49,429 nt of DNA from an uncultured Bacteroidaceae bacterium (GTDB taxonomy: Bacteria > Bacteroidota > Bacteroidia > Bacteroidales > Bacteroidaceae), in the NCBI GenBank assembly GCA_905236985.1, contig CAJORF010000124.1:1-49429 (forward strand), written 5' to 3'. Of the stretch, positions 1-8,197 are shown piece by piece (position 1 is the stretch's first letter; every line of letters starts with the position of its first letter). A program made the position numbers and the translations under genes. The notes below the pieces were generated by a model. That model was not told the origin of the DNA. It ran no database searches and saw only the letters and a program-made list of their open reading frames with translations.

Positions 1-2
1 GG

Positions 3-75
<73 letters not shown>

Positions 76-99
76 AGGTCTTTCTTTCAAAACCGAGCG

Positions 100-130
100 C
101 AAAGGTACTGCTTTTTCTCGAACTGACCAA
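100..130 (-). promoter_or_regulatory. Promoter of tRNA-Thr
   Basis: On the minus strand TACCTTTG (100-107) matches the Bacteroidetes -7 consensus TAnnTTTG. A TTG at 128-130 lies 20 bases upstream as the -33 element. It points into the tRNA. Confidence 0.75.
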
Positions 131-202
131 CAAACTTGCCTTTTTTTTCTCGTAATACGACTTTTTTCTGCAAATCCTAATGCTGAATCAGCCCTAAAGC
201 AC

Positions 203-210
203 TATCTTTG
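203..210 (+). promoter_or_regulatory. Promoter of the acetylesterase gene
   Basis: TATCTTTG matches the Bacteroidetes -7 box and lies about 50 bases before the ATG at 259. No clear -33 element is seen. Confidence 0.55.
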
Positions 211-258
211 TCCCGCAAAAGTCTATTCATTCCCCTATCCCCAAAGACTCAATATCCT

Positions 259-1536
259 ATGCACCGGCTCTCCATTCTCTCCCTCTTCCTGCTCGTTACG
301 TCGGGCATATCTGCTCAGTCTTGGCATTTTGATTTCTCAGGCACGAAGCGTCCTTCCTCACCTACTGCCATTAGCGTTTCACCCGCTATGCGCTATGCAG
401 CCACAACGGAATATGGCTTCGACTTCATCGATTCCCCCGCGCGTCTTGACCGTCAGACTCCCTTCTATTTCAGCGTGCGCGTACCCGACGGTAACTATCG
501 TGTCACCGTCACCTTGGGTTCGCGTTCCCGTGCAGCCGCGACAACTGTTCGTGCAGAGAGCCGCCGTCTCTTTGTCGAGAACCTGCCGACGCGCAAGGGA
601 GAACAGCAACAAGTGTCATTCATCGTCCACAAACATTCACCGCAGATTGATACTCAACGCTCCATGCGTCTGAAACCGCGCGAACTCACCAAGCTCAACT
701 TCGACGACCGCCTCACCATCGAGGTGAACGGCGATGCTCCTGCCTGTACTGCCATCGACATTGAACGAGATGATAGCGTTCCCACCGTTTTCCTCTGCGG
801 CAACTCCACCGTTGTCGATCAGGACAATGAGCCTTGGGCTTCCTGGGGACAGATGATTACACGCTGGTTCGGCGATCAGGTCGCCTTTGCCAATTTTGCT
901 GAGAGTGGCGAGACAGCATCCACGTTCATTTCTGCCAACCGCTTGGCTAAAGTGCTGTCCATGATGAAGAAAGGCGACTATCTCATTGCGGAATTTGGAC
1001 ACAACGACCAGAAACAGCGTTTCCCAGGAGCGGGAGCCTACTACAACTTCGCCACCGCGCTCAAGACCTTTATTGATGAAACGCGTGCGCGTGAAGCTAC
1101 GCCCATCTTAGTGACTCCTACGCAACGCCGCTCCTTCCGCGACGGACGCATCCAAGAGACACACGCCAACTATCCCGAAGCCATGACTTGGGTGGCAGAA
1201 CGCGAACAGGTGCAGCTCATCGACCTGCACGCTATGACCCGCACCTTCTACGAGGCCATGGGCGAAGAGGAAAGCAAACACGCCTTCGTCCACTATCCTG
1301 CTGGCAGCTATCCCGGACAGACCACGGATTTCAAGGACAACACGCATTTCAACCCCTACGGAGCTTACGAGATTGCGAAGTGCGTCATCGAGGGTATGCG
1401 ACAGTTGCAGCTACCGTTCCTTTCTGCCTTGCGTCCTGAATATAAGACGTTTGACCCATCTCATCCCGATGACCTCAACACCTTCCATTGGAATGATTCT
1501 CCCTTCTTCGAAGCGGAGAAGCCCGATGGCAACTGA
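259..1536 (+). CDS. Rhamnogalacturonan acetylesterase-like SGNH hydrolase
   Basis: Probable secreted carbohydrate esterase (CE12-like) that removes acetyl groups from pectic rhamnogalacturonan. The ATG at 259 is chosen over an in-frame GTG at 208 because it opens directly on a signal peptide ending near ISAQ, and the -7 promoter box overlaps 208. A beta-rich N-terminal domain of about 170 residues comes first. The SGNH domain follows, with GNST (nucleophile Ser), GESG-like AESGETAS, FGHND (block III) and DNTHFNPYGAYE (Asp/His of block V). Length is 425 aa. The HAD phosphatase gene starts 6 bases after the stop, so the two are probably co-transcribed. A rhamnosidase gene about 1.2 kb further on, on the other strand, fits a pectin theme. 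The exact substrate is inferred. Confidence 0.85.
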   Translation: MHRLSILSLFLLVTSGISAQSWHFDFSGTKRPSSPTAISVSPAMRYAATTEYGFDFIDSPARLDRQTPFYFSVRVPDGNYRVTVTLGSRSRAAATTVRAESRRLFVENLPTRKGEQQQVSFIVHKHSPQIDTQRSMRLKPRELTKLNFDDRLTIEVNGDAPACTAIDIERDDSVPTVFLCGNSTVVDQDNEPWASWGQMITRWFGDQVAFANFAESGETASTFISANRLAKVLSMMKKGDYLIAEFGHNDQKQRFPGAGAYYNFATALKTFIDETRAREATPILVTPTQRRSFRDGRIQETHANYPEAMTWVAEREQVQLIDLHAMTRTFYEAMGEEESKHAFVHYPAGSYPGQTTDFKDNTHFNPYGAYEIAKCVIEGMRQLQLPFLSALRPEYKTFDPSHPDDLNTFHWNDSPFFEAEKPDGN

Positions 1537-1542
1537 TAATTT

Positions 1543-2178
1543 ATGATTAAGAATATTGCTTTTGATTTCGGCGGCGTTCTCTTCGACCTCGACTATGACG
1601 GCGCCATCGTGACCTTCAAACAGTTAGGACTTGCTGATGCCGACCAGCGGTTGGATCGTTTTCACCAACGTGGCATCTTCGAAGACCTGGAGTGCGGACG
1701 TTCCGACCGCAACACCTTCCGCACGGAACTCTCCCGACTGCTCACCCCACCCCGCCCCATTACTGAAGACGAGGTGCTCGCGGCTTGGCTTGGCTATGTC
1801 GGAGCTCCCGTTGATCAGCACAAGCTTGATTATCTCGACGACCTACGCCGTCGCGGCTATCGCACCTTCCTGCTCTCCAACACCAACCCTTACGTCCAGC
1901 AATGGGCCGAGAGCCCGCAGTTCTCCAGTGCCGGTCGTCCGCTCGGCAGCTATCTCGAGAAATGTTATTGTTCCTTCGAGGTAGGCATCATGAAGCCCGA
2001 TCCCGCCATCTTCCGCTATATGCTCGACGATGCCCACATCCTCCCCGAAGAAACATTGTTCCTCGACGACTCCCCAGCGAACATCGCTGCTGCCGCCCAA
2101 TTAGGCATCAACACCATGCTCGTTGAGAAAAATGCGGATTGGCGCGAGGAAGTGGAAAAAAGATTGAATCAGTTATAA
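1543..2178 (+). CDS. HAD-superfamily phosphatase, YihX-like (subfamily IA)
   Basis: A 211-aa cytosolic HAD hydrolase, probably a small sugar-phosphate phosphatase. All four motifs are visible: motif I DFGGVLFDLD at the N-terminus, motif II LSNTNP, motif III KPDPAIF, and motif IV LFLDDSPANI. Motif I has Gly where many HAD phosphatases have the second Asp. This DxG form is also found in the YihX group, which acts on alpha-glucose-1-phosphate. The gene sits 6 bases behind the esterase gene with no promoter between them. The substrate is not certain. Confidence 0.85.
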   Translation: MIKNIAFDFGGVLFDLDYDGAIVTFKQLGLADADQRLDRFHQRGIFEDLECGRSDRNTFRTELSRLLTPPRPITEDEVLAAWLGYVGAPVDQHKLDYLDDLRRRGYRTFLLSNTNPYVQQWAESPQFSSAGRPLGSYLEKCYCSFEVGIMKPDPAIFRYMLDDAHILPEETLFLDDSPANIAAAAQLGINTMLVEKNADWREEVEKRLNQL

Positions 2179-2217
2179 ACAAAGTCAACATCCAACGACA
2201 AACTCTTGGAACACCAA

Positions 2218-2305
2218 GGTCTTCCAAGCAAAACACCCGGGTCTTCCAAACAGAACACCCGGGTTTTCCAAACAATACACCTCCGTCTTCCAGTCAGCCC
2301 TCCTA
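2218..2305. repeat. 22-bp tandem repeat array A (4 imperfect units)
   Basis: Four head-to-tail units start at 2218, 2240, 2262 and 2284, each with the core TCTTCCAA(A/G)CA followed by ACACCC. The first three are nearly identical and the fourth is diverged. The preceding bases (about 2196-2217) end in AACACCAA and may be a fifth, decayed unit. The array is non-coding, lying between the HAD gene and the transposase remnant. Confidence 0.85.
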
Positions 2306-2357
2306 TAAGAATCGCTTCACACCCCTATACGAATTGCTTCGCACACCTATTTTGTGC
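2302..2357. repeat. 22-bp tandem repeat array B
   Basis: This array abuts array A and has the same period but a different unit. CCTATA.GAAT.GCTTC.CAC starts at 2302 and again at 2324, and a truncated CCTAT...GTGC starts at 2346. Spacing is exactly 22 bp. No coding potential is seen. Confidence 0.7.
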
Positions 2358-2398
2358 TGAAGTGCCTCGCATGGAAGCACATCGAAGATTTCTTTGTT

Positions 2399-2581
2399 TT
2401 ACTGCCCTCCGCTGATGTCCCAGGCGAGTGCGTTGAGGGTCTCGCAGGTAGCACGGTTGATGGTCGTGCGGTTGTTGCGATGGGGAAAAGGTGAGAGCAA
2501 TAGCAGGCGACCCTCCACTGCGATGGTGATAAGGTATATCTGGCGCCCGTGGTAGTCGTTGTCTTCCGACCGCCGCTTCAT
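2399..2581 (-). pseudogene. Remnant of IS200-like / REP-associated transposase
   Basis: A 60-residue frame starting MKRRSEDNDYHGRQIYLITI. As I recall the family, DY.GRQIY..T...EGR..L is the usual N-terminus of IS200-like transposases linked to REP elements in Prevotella and Bacteroides. After about 27 residues the similarity stops. The catalytic HUH motif and Tyr are absent, and a stop follows, so this is a 5' fragment. An ATG 12 bases upstream (2593) is also possible. A promoter-like box is retained at 2656-2663. It may still make a short peptide, but transposase activity is impossible. Confidence 0.5.
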
Positions 2582-2655
2582 TGAAGGCTTCATCTCACCC
2601 GCAAAAGCCCGTTTCCTATCGTCCGTCTCACGCTTCAAAATTCGTTTTCCGTCCG

Positions 2656-2663
2656 CAAAGTTA
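2656..2663 (-). promoter_or_regulatory. Promoter of the transposase remnant
   Basis: TAACTTTG on the minus strand matches TAnnTTTG, about 65 bases before the first usable ATG of the remnant. No clear -33 element is seen. Confidence 0.45.
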
Positions 2664-2726
2664 CATATTATTTCGATATGCCCGCATAAATCCCCCTTAT
2701 TTATGGGGAGGCACGGTCGTTGGAAA

Positions 2727-5318
2727 CTACAGTTCGCGAACGACCTTATGCTTGCCGCTGCCGTATTCCTGCGCCTGTGTCTCACCTGGCAACGTGACGG
2801 AAGCGGTGGAGCCTTTGGGGATAGTGAACTCCCAGATCCAGCGGTTGCCTTCGTAGCGCCAACTGCTCTTGATGAGACCGGCAGCAGAGCGGTAAGAGGC
2901 TTCTATGTGACCTAAGCGACGATCGGGGATGGGACGCATGATGATGTGCTTGAAGCCTGGCTGTGCGGGGTCGGCAGCGATGCCAGCAGCACTCTCCCAT
3001 ATCCAGGCGCAGACGCAGCCGTAGGCGTAGTGATTGAAGCTGTTCATGCCCTGCGGCCCCATACCTTTATCCTTCATGTAGCTGTTCCATCGCTCCCAGA
3101 TGGTGGTGGCACCGTTATCAATGGAATAGAGCCAGCTGGGATTCTTGCGTTGGAAGAGCAAGTCGTAGGCAATGTCCTCCATACCGTTTTCCGTCAGCGT
3201 CTGCATGAGAATGGACGTACCAAGGAATCCCGTTTGCAGGCAGCCGTCGTGTTCTGCAAAGTTCTGACGCAGACGAGCTGTCATGTTTGCCCAAGCCTCG
3301 CCTTCGACAAGATGATTTTTCAAGGCGAAGAGCGCAGGGGTCTGCATGGTGTTGAGTATGTCGGTCTTGAATGAGCCGTCAGCATTGAGGAACGTTGAGC
3401 GAAGATAGTCCCTTGCCGTGGCAGCCATCTGACGATAAGGTTCGGCATCGCGTCCAGAGGCTGCTGCCATATCGGCCATCATCGCAGCATCAATGGCCCA
3501 ATAGCTGGCACTGAGGTAGCTCCAATAGGTGACAGCTTCGGGCTTAGGGCCATTCTGGAACGCCCTTCCGCTGCAGCTCTCCAAGGGTTCGTAGCTCAGC
3601 CAGTCAGCCCACTGGTAGTTGCCATTCTCTGAGCTGAGAGTAGTGTGGTCATACTTTGCCTCATTGATATGCGTCATGAAACGATTCATGGATTCCCAGT
3701 TCTCGTTGATGATGTCTGTGTCTCCAAATTGTTTCCACACCGTCCATGGCACGATGATACCTCCGTCAGCCCAACCCACACGCATGATTCCTGCATCGCG
3801 GTATTGTCCGTAAGGAGCTACTCCCGGATAAGCACCCGTCTCACTTTGCGTGTCTCGCATATCACGCATCCATTTATGGAAGAAGCGGTCTGTATTGGCG
3901 AAGAATGAACCTGTCTCTGTGAACACCTGAGTGTCAGCTGTCCAACCCTGGCGTTCATTGCGTTGCGGACAATCAGTAGGCACAGAAAGATAGTTGGAGC
4001 GTTGTCCCCAAACGGTGTTGGAGATGAGCTTGTTGATGAGCTCATTACCCGTCGAGATAAAGCCCGTCTCCAGCGCTTGGCTAATGGACGAGACGGGGAT
4101 AGACTGTACGGATTGTATGGTGACATCGGCTGTTGCGGTGATAGAAGCAAAACGGTAGCCGTAGAAGGTGCAACGGGGCTGATAGCTGACGAAATCGCCG
4201 CTGTCACCAAAGGTATAATGGAGCTGCATGTGTATTTGATGCGTGCGCAGGTTCTGACGGTGAACGCTACCCTCGGGACCGTCCATCCCACGACTCTTGG
4301 CACCATTGCCATCATTGAGCAACTCTCCAGGCAAACAGGTCAGCACGGTTCCCTCAGCTGCCTTGAAGACGAAGGAAGGTACGGCAGCTGCATTCTGGCC
4401 AAAATCGACGACTAACGTCTCACCAGCATGTACAACCATCTGATCACCATCAGCATACTCACGTACTACGACAACGCGACCATATTCATCCTCTTTCGTT
4501 CCTGTGACATCCTTCCACACGTATGCCTTGACAGGTGCTAAGGCGAGATCTTTACGAAGGTATATTTCAGCGCCATCAGAGGGAAGAATCTCACCATTGA
4601 ACTCCGTGTTTACCTCTGGCGTAGCGAGCTGTTCCGTAGCGAGATAACCTGGCTGACAACGCGCATCGTATGTCTCACCCTCGAAGATACCTGCATGTTG
4701 AACAGGACCTGCAACGCCAGCGCGCCAATCCTTGGTATTCGTGCCTAAAAGCTGGATAGTCCCGTCGGCATAAGTCAGCTCTAAAATGCCTCGGAAGGCA
4801 CATTTCTTGCCAAACATACCTTCCTCGTCAGTGGGGGAAACAATCTTGTCTGCCCACCACCCTGGTGTGACCTGCACGGCAAGAACATTCTCCGCATTGG
4901 CCTTTCGTAAGAAAAGCGACGTAACATCGTAGGTGAATGAACGCTTGGTCTTTGCATTATGGGTGAAGCCGGGTTTTAGGACTTCATCGCCCACGCGCGT
5001 ACCATTAATATATAGTTCATACACGCCAAGACCTGTCGTCATCCAACGCACCCGCTTGACCTTATGCTCATTCGTGACGGTGGCGACAAACCAACTTGAA
5101 CCTTTAGCCGAGCAGCCGTTGTCCCCCTCATTGACCTTGCCTGTCACCAAGGGAGCATCAACTGCAGAAATCCATTCTGAGGAGGACCAAGCTGCGGCTC
5201 CAAGCGCATCAGTACGCGAGCCATTGACAGCAGACTGGGTCCTACAACTGCTCATTGTGAGCGTAAGTGCCATCGCCGCCACAGCCAGTGAGGGCATGAG
5301 CATAGACTTCGTCTTCAT
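2727..5318 (-). CDS. GH78 alpha-L-rhamnosidase, lipoprotein
   Basis: Exo-acting enzyme that releases L-rhamnose from pectin or rhamnosides. Of the possible starts, ATG 5318 is preferred: it gives a lipoprotein signal ending LTMSSC, while the upstream in-frame start is a GTG with no signal. Length is 863 aa, normal for GH78. Domain order is an N-terminal beta-sandwich (with GTRVGDEVLKPGFT), a second beta domain, then the (alpha/alpha)6 barrel with the family hallmark DCPQRNERQGWTADTQVF. Its Glu corresponds to the general acid, and the later TTIWERWNSY carries the second catalytic Glu. A C-terminal beta-sandwich ends the protein. It lies 13 bases behind nadE on the same strand, so read-through from nadE is likely. 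No SusCD pair is near. Confidence 0.93.
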   Translation of the reverse strand: MKTKSMLMPSLAVAAMALTLTMSSCRTQSAVNGSRTDALGAAAWSSSEWISAVDAPLVTGKVNEGDNGCSAKGSSWFVATVTNEHKVKRVRWMTTGLGVYELYINGTRVGDEVLKPGFTHNAKTKRSFTYDVTSLFLRKANAENVLAVQVTPGWWADKIVSPTDEEGMFGKKCAFRGILELTYADGTIQLLGTNTKDWRAGVAGPVQHAGIFEGETYDARCQPGYLATEQLATPEVNTEFNGEILPSDGAEIYLRKDLALAPVKAYVWKDVTGTKEDEYGRVVVVREYADGDQMVVHAGETLVVDFGQNAAAVPSFVFKAAEGTVLTCLPGELLNDGNGAKSRGMDGPEGSVHRQNLRTHQIHMQLHYTFGDSGDFVSYQPRCTFYGYRFASITATADVTIQSVQSIPVSSISQALETGFISTGNELINKLISNTVWGQRSNYLSVPTDCPQRNERQGWTADTQVFTETGSFFANTDRFFHKWMRDMRDTQSETGAYPGVAPYGQYRDAGIMRVGWADGGIIVPWTVWKQFGDTDIINENWESMNRFMTHINEAKYDHTTLSSENGNYQWADWLSYEPLESCSGRAFQNGPKPEAVTYWSYLSASYWAIDAAMMADMAAASGRDAEPYRQMAATARDYLRSTFLNADGSFKTDILNTMQTPALFALKNHLVEGEAWANMTARLRQNFAEHDGCLQTGFLGTSILMQTLTENGMEDIAYDLLFQRKNPSWLYSIDNGATTIWERWNSYMKDKGMGPQGMNSFNHYAYGCVCAWIWESAAGIAADPAQPGFKHIIMRPIPDRRLGHIEASYRSAAGLIKSSWRYEGNRWIWEFTIPKGSTASVTLPGETQAQEYGSGKHKVVREL

Positions 5319-5331
5319 CGTTATATGAGAA

Positions 5332-7278
5332 TTAAAGGGACTCACATTCCGCTAACCAAGCATCACGACTGGCATCGCTGGGCATACGCCAATCGCCGCG
5401 TGGCGATAGGCTGATGCTACCCACCTTCGGACCGTCAGGCAGACAAGAACGCTTGAATTGATGACCAAAGAAGCGACGATAGAAGTTGAGGAGCCACTTC
5501 TTGAGGATGTTGACAGGATAAGTGTTGCCAAAGGCTTGCTGTGCCAAGAAGAAGATTTTGGACGGGCGGAAACCGTAGCGAAGGACATAGTAGAGGAAGA
5601 AGTCGTGAAGTTCGTATGGTCCCACGATGTCCTCAGTTTTCTGTGCAATCTGAGCATTGAGGGTTGCAGCGTCTGTCTCTTCAGCTGGAATGAGCTCTGG
5701 ACTAATGGGAGTATCGACAATATCGAGAAGAATACGCGAAGCTGGCGACAACTGATCCTGCTGTGCAAACCAGGTGACGAGGTGGCGCACAAGCGTCTTA
5801 GGCACACCGGCATTGACGCCATACATCGACATGTGATCGCCATTGTAGGTACACCATCCAAGCGCGAGTTCCGAGAGGTCGCCCGTGCCGACGACGAGTC
5901 CGTTGAGTTGGTTGGCCATGTCCATGAGAATCTGTGTGCGCTCACGCGCCTGACTGTTCTCGTATGTAACATCGTGGTTCTTAGGGTTCTGGTTAATATC
6001 CTCGAAATGCTGAAGCACGGAACGACTGATGTTTACTTCCTGAATCGAGATGCCCAAAGCGTGCATCAGATCTACGGCGTTGTTGTAAGTTCGGTCTGTA
6101 GTTCCGAAGCCTGGCATTGTAACACCCACAATACCATGACGTTCAAGTCCGAGCAGGTCGAAGGTATTGACCGCTATGAGTAATGCCAACGTGGAGTCGA
6201 GGCCACCGGAGATACCGATGACAACGGCCTTGCAGCCAATGTGATGCAAACGTTTGGCCAGTCCCTCGCTCTGTATAGCGATCATCTCTCTACAACGCTC
6301 GTCGAGGTCTGCGCCCTGCGGCACAAAGGGGTGCGGGTTGATGGGACGTGTGAACTCGAAATCACGCTGAGTGATGAGCGCGGTCTCTACGATATGATAA
6401 GGAGCACTCTTCTCCTTGGCCGAGCACGCCGTGAAGGTGGTGTTGACGCGACGGTCAGCGCGCAGACGTTCCACATCGATCTCGCTTTCTATGAGTTGCG
6501 GCTTCAAAGAATGACGCTGTCCTTCGGCAATGAATTTACCACATTCGAGAATCATGGCCTTGCCTGAGAAGACCACATCCTGCGTGCTTTCGCCAAAACC
6601 TGCGGCAGCATAAACATAGCCGCTGATACACCGTGCACTCTGTTGCCGCAGCAGACCTTGCAAGTAGTCTAACTTGCCTACTACATCATTGTCAGCACTC
6701 AGGTTGAAGATAATTTCAGCACCCTGCAACGCCTGTTGGCACGAAGGTGGAATTGGAGCCCAGAGATCCTCGCACAACTCTACACCGAAGGTACAAGTGG
6801 GTGTGTGGAACAACTGGCGAGCACTCAACATCACCTGTTGTCCACACAGGAGAACCGTTGCGTCAGCAGGCAGTTCGGATGCACTTGTGAACCACCGTTT
6901 TTCCTGGAACTCACGATAGTTGGGAAGATAGGACTTAGGAACGAGCCCCAAGATACGCCCTTTCTGGATAACAGCGGCACAGTTGACGAGCGAGCCGCGA
7001 AAACACACAGGCAAACCAACAATGGTGATGATGTCCAGCGAACGCGAGAAATTCATCAGTTGGATGAGTCCCATCTCAGCCTCGTCCAGCAAGAGCTGTT
7101 GAGCAAACAGATCAGCACAAGTGTAGCCCGTGATGCAGAGTTCGGGCAGACAAATGATTTCGACACCATGTCCTTCTGCTTGAATTACAAGAGATTCAAT
7201 CTGTTGGACATTGAATTTAGGGTCAGCAACGCGTACCTCTGGCACAGCAGCTGCAATCTTTACGAATCCGTGGTTCAT
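5332..7278 (-). CDS. nadE: Glutamine-dependent NAD+ synthetase
   Basis: Last step of NAD synthesis: amidation of deamido-NAD using glutamine-derived ammonia and ATP. The N-terminal nitrilase-like glutaminase domain (about residues 1-280) shows PELCITGY and VELCEDLWAP with the catalytic Cys. The C-terminal synthetase domain has the PP-loop GISGGLDSTLAL and the TGDLSELALGW motif. Length is 648 aa, usual for the two-domain form. The frame stays open upstream as far as 7983, but ATG 7278 is chosen because family similarity begins there and a promoter box (7305-7312) sits just in front, which rules out the earlier ATG. Confidence 0.95.
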   Translation of the reverse strand: MNHGFVKIAAAVPEVRVADPKFNVQQIESLVIQAEGHGVEIICLPELCITGYTCADLFAQQLLLDEAEMGLIQLMNFSRSLDIITIVGLPVCFRGSLVNCAAVIQKGRILGLVPKSYLPNYREFQEKRWFTSASELPADATVLLCGQQVMLSARQLFHTPTCTFGVELCEDLWAPIPPSCQQALQGAEIIFNLSADNDVVGKLDYLQGLLRQQSARCISGYVYAAAGFGESTQDVVFSGKAMILECGKFIAEGQRHSLKPQLIESEIDVERLRADRRVNTTFTACSAKEKSAPYHIVETALITQRDFEFTRPINPHPFVPQGADLDERCREMIAIQSEGLAKRLHHIGCKAVVIGISGGLDSTLALLIAVNTFDLLGLERHGIVGVTMPGFGTTDRTYNNAVDLMHALGISIQEVNISRSVLQHFEDINQNPKNHDVTYENSQARERTQILMDMANQLNGLVVGTGDLSELALGWCTYNGDHMSMYGVNAGVPKTLVRHLVTWFAQQDQLSPASRILLDIVDTPISPELIPAEETDAATLNAQIAQKTEDIVGPYELHDFFLYYVLRYGFRPSKIFFLAQQAFGNTYPVNILKKWLLNFYRRFFGHQFKRSCLPDGPKVGSISLSPRGDWRMPSDASRDAWLAECESL

Positions 7279-7304
7279 TGCTTCTTGGTGAGTGATTTCG
7301 GGTG

Positions 7305-7312
7305 CAAAGATA
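7305..7312 (-). promoter_or_regulatory. Promoter of nadE
   Basis: TATCTTTG on the minus strand, about 27 bases before the nadE ATG. This gives a short leader and supports that start. Confidence 0.6.
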
Positions 7313-7361
7313 AGTATTCTTGGCGAAATGTGCATAAAAAATGAAGAAATTATATAAAAAG

Positions 7362-7393
7362 TTTGGTGGATGAGCGAAAAAGTAGTTACTTTG
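7362..7393 (+). promoter_or_regulatory. Promoter of the rubrerythrin gene
   Basis: TTTG (7362-7365), 20 bases, then TTACTTTG (7386-7393), one mismatch from TAnnTTTG. The leader to the ATG at 7477 is about 78 bases. Confidence 0.65.
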
Positions 7394-7476
7394 TCGTGCT
7401 TTTCAAGCAAAACCCGAGGGCGACGGGTTAGGCTCGCCACCCATTCTATAACCTTTAACAACAAGTACATTAAAAC

Positions 7477-8025
7477 ATGAGTAAGAAATTTGTTTGCACC
7501 GTATGTGGCTACATCCACGAAGGTCCCGAACCACCCGAGCGCTGCCCCCAGTGCAAAGCTCCCGCCGCCAAGTTCAAGGAGATGGCAGAAAATAATGGCC
7601 TTCAATTCGTTACTGAGCATGAGATTGGTGTTGCAAAAGGCTGCGACCCCGAGATCTGGGAAGGACTGAAGTCTCATTTCGAAGGCGAATGTACCGAGGT
7701 CGGTATGTATCTGGCCATGGCACGTCAAGCTGACCGCGAAGGCTATCCCGAAATTGCCGAGGCTTTCCGTCGTTATGCTTTCGAGGAGGCTGACCACGCC
7801 AGCCGTTTCGCCGAGCTCATCGGAGAATGTGTCTGGGACACCAAGACCAACCTCAAGAAGCGCATGGAAGCTGAGTGCGGAGCTTGCGCAGGCAAGATGG
7901 ATATCGCCAAGAAGGCCAAGGCTCTCAACCTCGATGCCATCCACGACACCGTTCACGAGATGGCCAAGGACGAGGCTCGCCACGGCCAGGGCTTCGAGGG
8001 TCTCTACAAGCGCTACTTCGGCTAA
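7477..8025 (+). CDS. Reverse rubrerythrin (peroxide reductase)
   Basis: Cytosolic non-haem iron protein that reduces hydrogen peroxide, typical of anaerobes facing oxygen. The domain order is reversed relative to classical rubrerythrin. A rubredoxin domain comes first ([10 protein letters not shown] then CPQCKAP, four Cys for one iron), followed by a ferritin-like four-helix domain with diiron ligands in [18 protein letters not shown] and DEARHGQGF. Length is 182 aa, normal for the family. It stands alone with its own promoter and terminator and is divergent from nadE. Confidence 0.92.
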   Translation: MSKKFVCTVCGYIHEGPEPPERCPQCKAPAAKFKEMAENNGLQFVTEHEIGVAKGCDPEIWEGLKSHFEGECTEVGMYLAMARQADREGYPEIAEAFRRYAFEEADHASRFAELIGECVWDTKTNLKKRMEAECGACAGKMDIAKKAKALNLDAIHDTVHEMAKDEARHGQGFEGLYKRYFG

Positions 8026-8056
8026 TCATCTCTCCCCCTACTCTTATAATCGACTA

Positions 8057-8084
8057 CGTCCCGTCTCCTTTTCGAGGCGGGACG
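8057..8084 (+). terminator. Terminator of the rubrerythrin gene
   Basis: Eleven-base stem CGTCCCGTCTC/GAGGCGGGACG (one G-U pair) with a short loop, followed by TTTGCTTTG. It lies 31 bases after the stop codon. Confidence 0.7.
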
Positions 8085-8144
8085 TTTGCTTTGATGTCCA
8101 TGCGTTTCCGACGATTCGTCGAAGGGTAGGCGATTTGATATGAC

Positions 8145-8172
8145 AAAGGCGTGACTTCGATGCCACGCCTTT
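8145..8172 (-). terminator. Terminator of the glycogen operon
   Basis: Perfect 9-bp stem AAAGGCGTG/CACGCCTTT with a 10-base loop, 26 bases beyond the glgP stop on the minus strand. The U-tract is only TTTG, so it is moderately strong. Confidence 0.6.
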
Positions 8173-8197
8173 GCTATTGATAAGTTAAAAGAACGGA

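Noticed and set aside
2218..2357. CRISPR array
   Set aside because: Units are contiguous with no unique spacers and there are no cas genes nearby.
2139..2415. Short plus-strand frames through the 22-bp repeats
   Set aside because: They owe their length to the repeats, since 22 is not a multiple of three and no stop falls in the units. They overlap the HAD gene end and lack any start signal or family pattern.
7279..7983. N-terminal extension of nadE of about 235 residues
   Set aside because: It is antisense to the rubrerythrin gene, includes the nadE promoter box, and bears no similarity to NAD synthetases.
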